NCBI GenBank assembly: GCA_010093685.1
Contig: MU006238.1
Coordinates: forward strand, 500,129 to 564,128
DNA length: 64,000 nucleotides
Reading direction: 5' to 3'
Origin: Ophiobolus disseminans
Lineage: Eukaryota > Ascomycota > Dothideomycetes > Pleosporales > Phaeosphaeriaceae
Shown here: positions 59,905-64,000 of the stretch, piece after piece
Layout: each line of letters opens with the position of its first letter
Numbering within the stretch: position 1 is the stretch's first letter
Translations under genes and position numbers: made by a program
Notes under the pieces: generated by a model
What the model was told of the DNA's origin: nothing
The model's database searches: none
The model's input: only the letters and a program-made list of their open reading frames with translations

Positions 59905-60922
59905 TACGGCCTTATTTGCGAGTAGCGCTTGTCGTTATGGCGATCGATCTTCGCGAATCCTGAATTTGGGGAGGAAGAGGTGTTGGCGACGGAGCGACGT
60001 GGATAGACACGTTGCGAAGAATAGGAGCTTTGGAGTCTCGAAGTTTCGCGCTGAAACCGCATAGCCGCAACGGCCTAATTGAAAGCTTGGCCAATCACGG
60101 AAGAAGGACCAATTGTTAAGCTGAGACGCTGGCGCGGGAGATTGGCACTTGCGATCGTAATTCCCCAAACCCATCACGCATCTGGTATAAGGCGTCGATC
60201 ATGGTCCTTTAAATGGCGACAAGTGAGTGGCGCCCTTGTTTGACGCGTAACACCGTTGCTTCCTCGGCACCAGCTTTTGTACGTCGGACCCTGGACAAAT
60301 TGCATTGCCTAGGGAGGAAGTGGTTGGATGGAGAATGTTACAAAGTCAAATCCGAGGTTCATGTGGGGTTTGTAAATTAATGCACTGCACCGCTACGCCC
60401 TTGATCGGGTTGATGATGTGAGATGCACCCGAGGGGGATAGATCAAAGATTAATGAGCTCCACCACGAGCCTGGGGCGCAACTAAGCCTTGCCTCAGTCC
60501 ACTAGCGCGTATGGTGCAAAGCTTGACGGTTGGAGACTTGGTGACTGCCACCTGACGGCAATTGTTTTTGGCGAACATCGTGAGATTATATTGAGATTGT
60601 CGCAATTCGTCGATGTGTTTGCCATTCATCAGATCGTCGCAGAGAAGTCCCCAACGTGTAAGTTGGCAGCAAATGGCAGTATGTGTCTCGCATATACCTC
60701 GTGAGTATAAAACGCGCCATCACGTGCTGTTCCCCGCGGTCGGGTGGCTCGAGCGCTCGAGGCTGATGCCTGATTGTTGACCAATACCATCATTTATGCA
60801 CCACAACGGACGATGCTATCCCAATCAGTAGGCGGCATGGAAACTATATATTCTCCCCCCGCTGCTGTCACTTGAGTGGTCCTTGTTCTTTTACCTTTCA
60901 GACGCGCTTCCAATTGTACGTC
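59905..60922. promoter_or_regulatory. divergent promoter region, Tvp38-like / RING-YEATS
   Basis: 1018 bp separate the two start codons. The side near 60923 carries CCAAT and TATA elements described separately. The remainder has only short frames (for example 60489-60704) without support. Confidence 0.5.
60821..60850 (+). promoter_or_regulatory. CCAAT box and TATA box of the RING-YEATS gene
   Basis: CCAAT at 60821-60825 (a second CCAAT at 60781-60785) and TATATA at 60845-60850 are followed by a C/T-rich tract before the ATG at 60923. The arrangement is consistent with a fungal core promoter; binding is inferred. Confidence 0.45.
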
Positions 60923-61944
60923 ATGGCGGAAGCAGCAACACCGACGGAGGACGTAGCCCACGACGATCTATGTCCCGTATGCACTCGCGCGCGTGATTAA
61001 ACATTCAACATTGACTCGATTAGATATGCCAACTGCTCTTGTTCACTCCAGTGAGGACACAGTGCAACCACCTCTTATGCGCATCTTGCATGGCGCAGTG
61101 GGCAGATGTCTCATCTACGAGCCAGATAGAACACTCGAGCTTAGACGTCGAACTCGCCGACTTTGACCCCAACTATGACCCGACGTACGATCTCGAAGCG
61201 AACTGCCCGATGTGCAGAACCCATACAGCCGCCTCGCCAGACACCACATTGGCGAGCCAGTTAGAGACCAAGTACCCAACAACATACGCGGAGAGGAGGG
61301 TGGAGGAGGAGATTGACAGAGGCTCACGAGTTGGGCAGAACGGCGTGGAAGGCATCATGATCTTGATAGGCAACAGGCACAAACTCGTTAGGGGTGCCGA
61401 GGATGATAATCAGCATGACTGGACTTTCTTTGTGCGCACATCGCGACCTGAGCTTGTCAAGGAAGTGCGCATTGACTTGGTAGGTGATGGTATTCATAGC
61501 GTCTAAGTCCTGCTCACACGGCGACAGCATCCCACTTTTCGACCCCCACGGGTTACCCTCCGAAACCCGCCCTATGAAGTGCGCCGCCTCGGCTGGGGGT
61601 ACTTCACTCTCGAGGCCACCATTGTGCTCAAGGAGACACACGGCTGGGTCGTCAACAATACCGGGATGAAACAGTCGAGCCTTGATCTTACATGGACTTT
61701 GGACTTTGAGGGAAGAGGGCGACAGGGGCGCGTGAGGGCGAAGGTGAAGAAGTTCGAGGAGCCTCTAACGGACAGAGAGCGCAGACTGCGTTCGAGAGCG
61801 CTTCCAGTGAGCGCACCTACTATATCCGACGAGGACGATGAAGAGGACGATGACTACAATGTGGAAGATGTGGACGAAAGTTCATCCGACGGCGAGAATG
61901 AGGAGGAGGAGTTCAGCGAGTTCATCGAGACACCTCGGAGATAA
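60923..61944 (+). CDS. RING finger-YEATS domain fusion protein
   Basis: Exons 60923-60976, 61024-61479 and 61528-61944 give 308 residues; all junctions are phase 0. The first junction builds the first RING knuckle (LCPICQLLF). RING-HC: C17-x2-C20-x10-C31-x-H33-x2-C36-x2-C39, then a 38-residue insertion, then C78-x2-C81. From about residue 109 to 200 is a YEATS domain: GNRHKLV, HDWTFFVRT, VKEVRIDLHPTFRPPRV, NPPYEVRRLGWGYFTLEATI. The pocket elements of Taf14/AF9 are kept: H171-P-T173-F174 and G192-W193-G194-Y195-F196. Residues about 260-300 are very acidic. YEATS domains bind acetylated or crotonylated lysine on histones, and RINGs recruit E2 enzymes. The protein may therefore ubiquitinate chromatin proteins near acylated nucleosomes (inference). 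Confidence 0.88.
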
Positions 61945-62848
61945 TTTGGTATCGGTAATTTGATTCGTCTTGAGTCACATTGATCGGTCGCCGTCATATG
62001 CTATCTGACGAGTCTTATCCCTCAGCTCGGACGTTTCAAGCACTGCAGCGTCCTTGCCTCTGCTTGCGACCTCGACATTGAACATCCTGTGTCCATTATC
62101 TCAGGCTGTGATACTTCTACACAGCCGGCCTAATATTGGACCCAAGCCCGAGGGATGAAGCTTGAATAATCTAAGCTCGACTAAGTTCTTAACGGTAAGC
62201 ACTAATTCCATCTAGAATAGTTATCTCGCGAGATCAACAAGATGCACCTTCATGCAGCGATCATTCGCCCCGCTGGTCGCCTTACGAGCTATTCGCATGA
62301 GATTTGCTCCGATGAACGCCATTCTGCAATCTGCAATGTAAGGCTCACCACAGATAGACATGCCCACCAATAACACGATAGGGCTCATGTGCATTAGCAG
62401 CAAGAATAGCCTCTAATCTCCACCGATAGTGCGACCCGACGTATGATGCCTATTCTTGCACGTTTTGCATTTGACTTGAAGAGTCATCCGTATGTAGATT
62501 GGCTGTGTTTCTGTATCTTTGTCGAGTCGCCCAATGATGGCTGTGCTACATGCTAGCTCAGTCGTCGGCTGCGGGAACGAGAATCTTGGTAGCCTCCATC
62601 TCTGCTATTCGTCTTCTTATGTCTGTTTCAGGGCGTAATCTCACTGCCTGATCTCTAGTCTCGTTGATGAGTAGCAACTACGGCCCGATACGAACTTGGC
62701 TTACCTCACGTTGCTAAGCTGTCTATGTCATAAGCAGTGGTTCAGGCCGTGCTCATAGTCCTTGGCTATGAACATAAGCCTGAGATTCAACCCAGTATCT
62801 TGTCACCCTGTCTCCACTTCCTCTTGGCCATATTGATTCACTGCAGTC
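61945..62848. other. intergenic region
   Basis: 3' flank of the RING-YEATS gene and 5' region of the LtrA gene. Only short frames are present, with no clear TATA box and no repeat. Confidence 0.45.
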
Positions 62849-64000
62849 ATGGATCTTGCAAGGTACTTCAGCACACGGCAAAAGCAATCGCATCATCATC
62901 ACGGTAGCTCTCACGACTCGAGCAAGTCCAGAGATGACAGCAAGAGCTATCTCCCTCTCCTTGCGAACCCGATCAATGATGATGTGCGCGAGGTCTTGGC
63001 GAGCAGCTTATCAGACTTGGAGAAGTTGAACACAGGGACGAGTACAGTGGGCAGCTCTTCCGACACCCCCACATTCGCCGGCAGTGGGAGGACTAGTCGA
63101 GGAAATGTCATTATTTACAAGCAACATCATGAAGCCAGCACGATCGAACTCTTCTACGATTTGTTCCTCGTTGCGAACCTAGGTGCGAACAAACATTGAT
63201 ATAAACAGGCTTTTACTCATACAGGCTCAGCATATTTTACGGCTATGCATCAACATACCGATGCGCAATGTACGTCACTTCATCAACATGTCTTGCGCCC
63301 ACTGCTGACATGACGAAGCACTGATTAACTACCTCAAGCTTTTCACCCTCGTCTGGTTCACTTGGCTCAGCACCACCCTCTTTGATGTCCGTTTCAGCAT
63401 CGACTGTGTTTGGAACCGCCTGCACAAAGCGATCCAGTTCGGCACCTTCACCGCCTTCGTCTTCGCTGGTCCCGTATTTGATAAGTACAGCAACAGCCAC
63501 GATGCCATGTCTTACAAGAATTTCGCCATCGCGCTCGTCGTGAGTCGTGCCGCAATTGCGATACAGTATGCCGTGGTTATGTGGCAAGGGCGCATGTTCC
63601 GACAGACCCTGGTCCCGCTGGGACTTAGTACGTTGGTACACGCTGTTGCAGCGGTGGGGTACGGGATTACGGTCGCGCTGTTTCCGATGGGAGAGGTCGG
63701 ACTGGAAGAACAGATTACATGGTAAGCCACACTATGAGAAACCTATAGGCAAAGCTAATACTTGACCCAGGGTGATTATTGCCATCGTGGAGGGCCTCTT
63801 CATTTTCCTCATCGCCATCGTCTGGCGAATCGTCAGCTTCAAGTACACGCACCTAGTTGAGAGGTTGCAGCTACTTACGCTCATCATCATCGGCGAGGGT
63901 ATCATCGGTATGGTCAAGAGCGTCGCATGTATCACAAAGGGACAGTCGGTGAACAACCACACTGAAATTGGCACCGTGATTGCGGCTGTCATTATATTGG
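62849..64000 (+). CDS. low temperature requirement A (LtrA) family membrane protein, 3' end beyond window
   Basis: Exons 62849-63182, 63225-63269, 63319-63721 and 63771 to past the window end; phases match at every junction. A hydrophilic, His/Ser-rich N-terminus (about 100 residues, with SHHHHGSSHDSSKSRDD) precedes the LtrA core: HHEASTIELFYDLFLVANLG, then FTLVWFTWLSTTLFDVRFS, and several further membrane spans including EGLFIFLIAIVWRIV and LLTLIIIGEGIIGMVKS. The LtrA domain was named from Listeria, where it affects growth in the cold. In fungi the biochemical role is not established. The joined frame reaches residue 337 without a stop, so the protein continues to the right. Confidence 0.88.

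Noticed and set aside
1..64000. tRNA genes, rRNA, CRISPR arrays or transposons
   Set aside because: No B-box-like GGTTCGANTCC in a tRNA context, no direct-repeat/spacer array, no terminal inverted repeats with transposase motifs and no reverse transcriptase motifs were seen.

Overview
The window is nuclear DNA of a filamentous ascomycete (Pezizomycotina), probably a dothideomycete; the class is an inference from protein style. Genes carry short introns (about 45-280 nt) with GTRNGT-type donors and CTRAC-type branch points. The content is typical of these fungi: a MedA-type developmental regulator, HET-domain genes, a DUF300/Hfl1 protein, a giant Csf1 lipid-transfer protein and an LtrA protein. 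I rebuilt exon structures by requiring every junction to keep frame and restore family motifs. No rRNA, tRNA, CRISPR array or recognisable transposon was found.

Layout. 0.6-7.4 kb: a Ser/Arg-rich protein, a conserved fungal protein of unknown role, and a decayed FMN-dependent 2-hydroxy-acid dehydrogenase with three in-frame stops. 8.1-20.5 kb: a divergent pair, hfl1 (minus) and csf1 (plus, 3246 codons), both linked to membranes. 20.5-30.7 kb: medA, with about 3 kb of gene-free DNA downstream and about 4.9 kb upstream; the near part of the upstream region looks like a spliced 5' leader. 30.7-32.5 kb: a HET pseudogene with three frameshifts. 33.6-38.5 kb: a 1478-residue coiled-coil protein with 114-nt tandem repeats. 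40.2-49.2 kb: a housekeeping cluster, namely a RING-H2 E3 ligase, FIS1 and SPC24 as a divergent pair, and a GYF-domain protein. 50.4-54.7 kb: a Met-Gly-repeat protein, a 69-residue eight-cysteine protein with its own TATA box, and an intact HET gene. 55.3-64 kb: an MFS anion transporter of the Dal5 group, a short F-box-like protein, a Tvp38/TMEM64-type membrane protein, a RING-YEATS fusion, and an LtrA membrane protein cut by the window end.

There is no biosynthetic cluster or operon-like system. The most unusual gene is the RING-YEATS fusion at 60923-61944. It joins a C3HC4 RING to a YEATS domain that keeps the acyl-lysine pocket motifs of Taf14/AF9, so it may be a chromatin-directed ubiquitin ligase. 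Other points to check are the eight-Cys microprotein, the stop-less intron and 18-nt microexon in hfl1, the open C-terminal extension behind the stop of the RING-H2 gene, and the two decayed genes.
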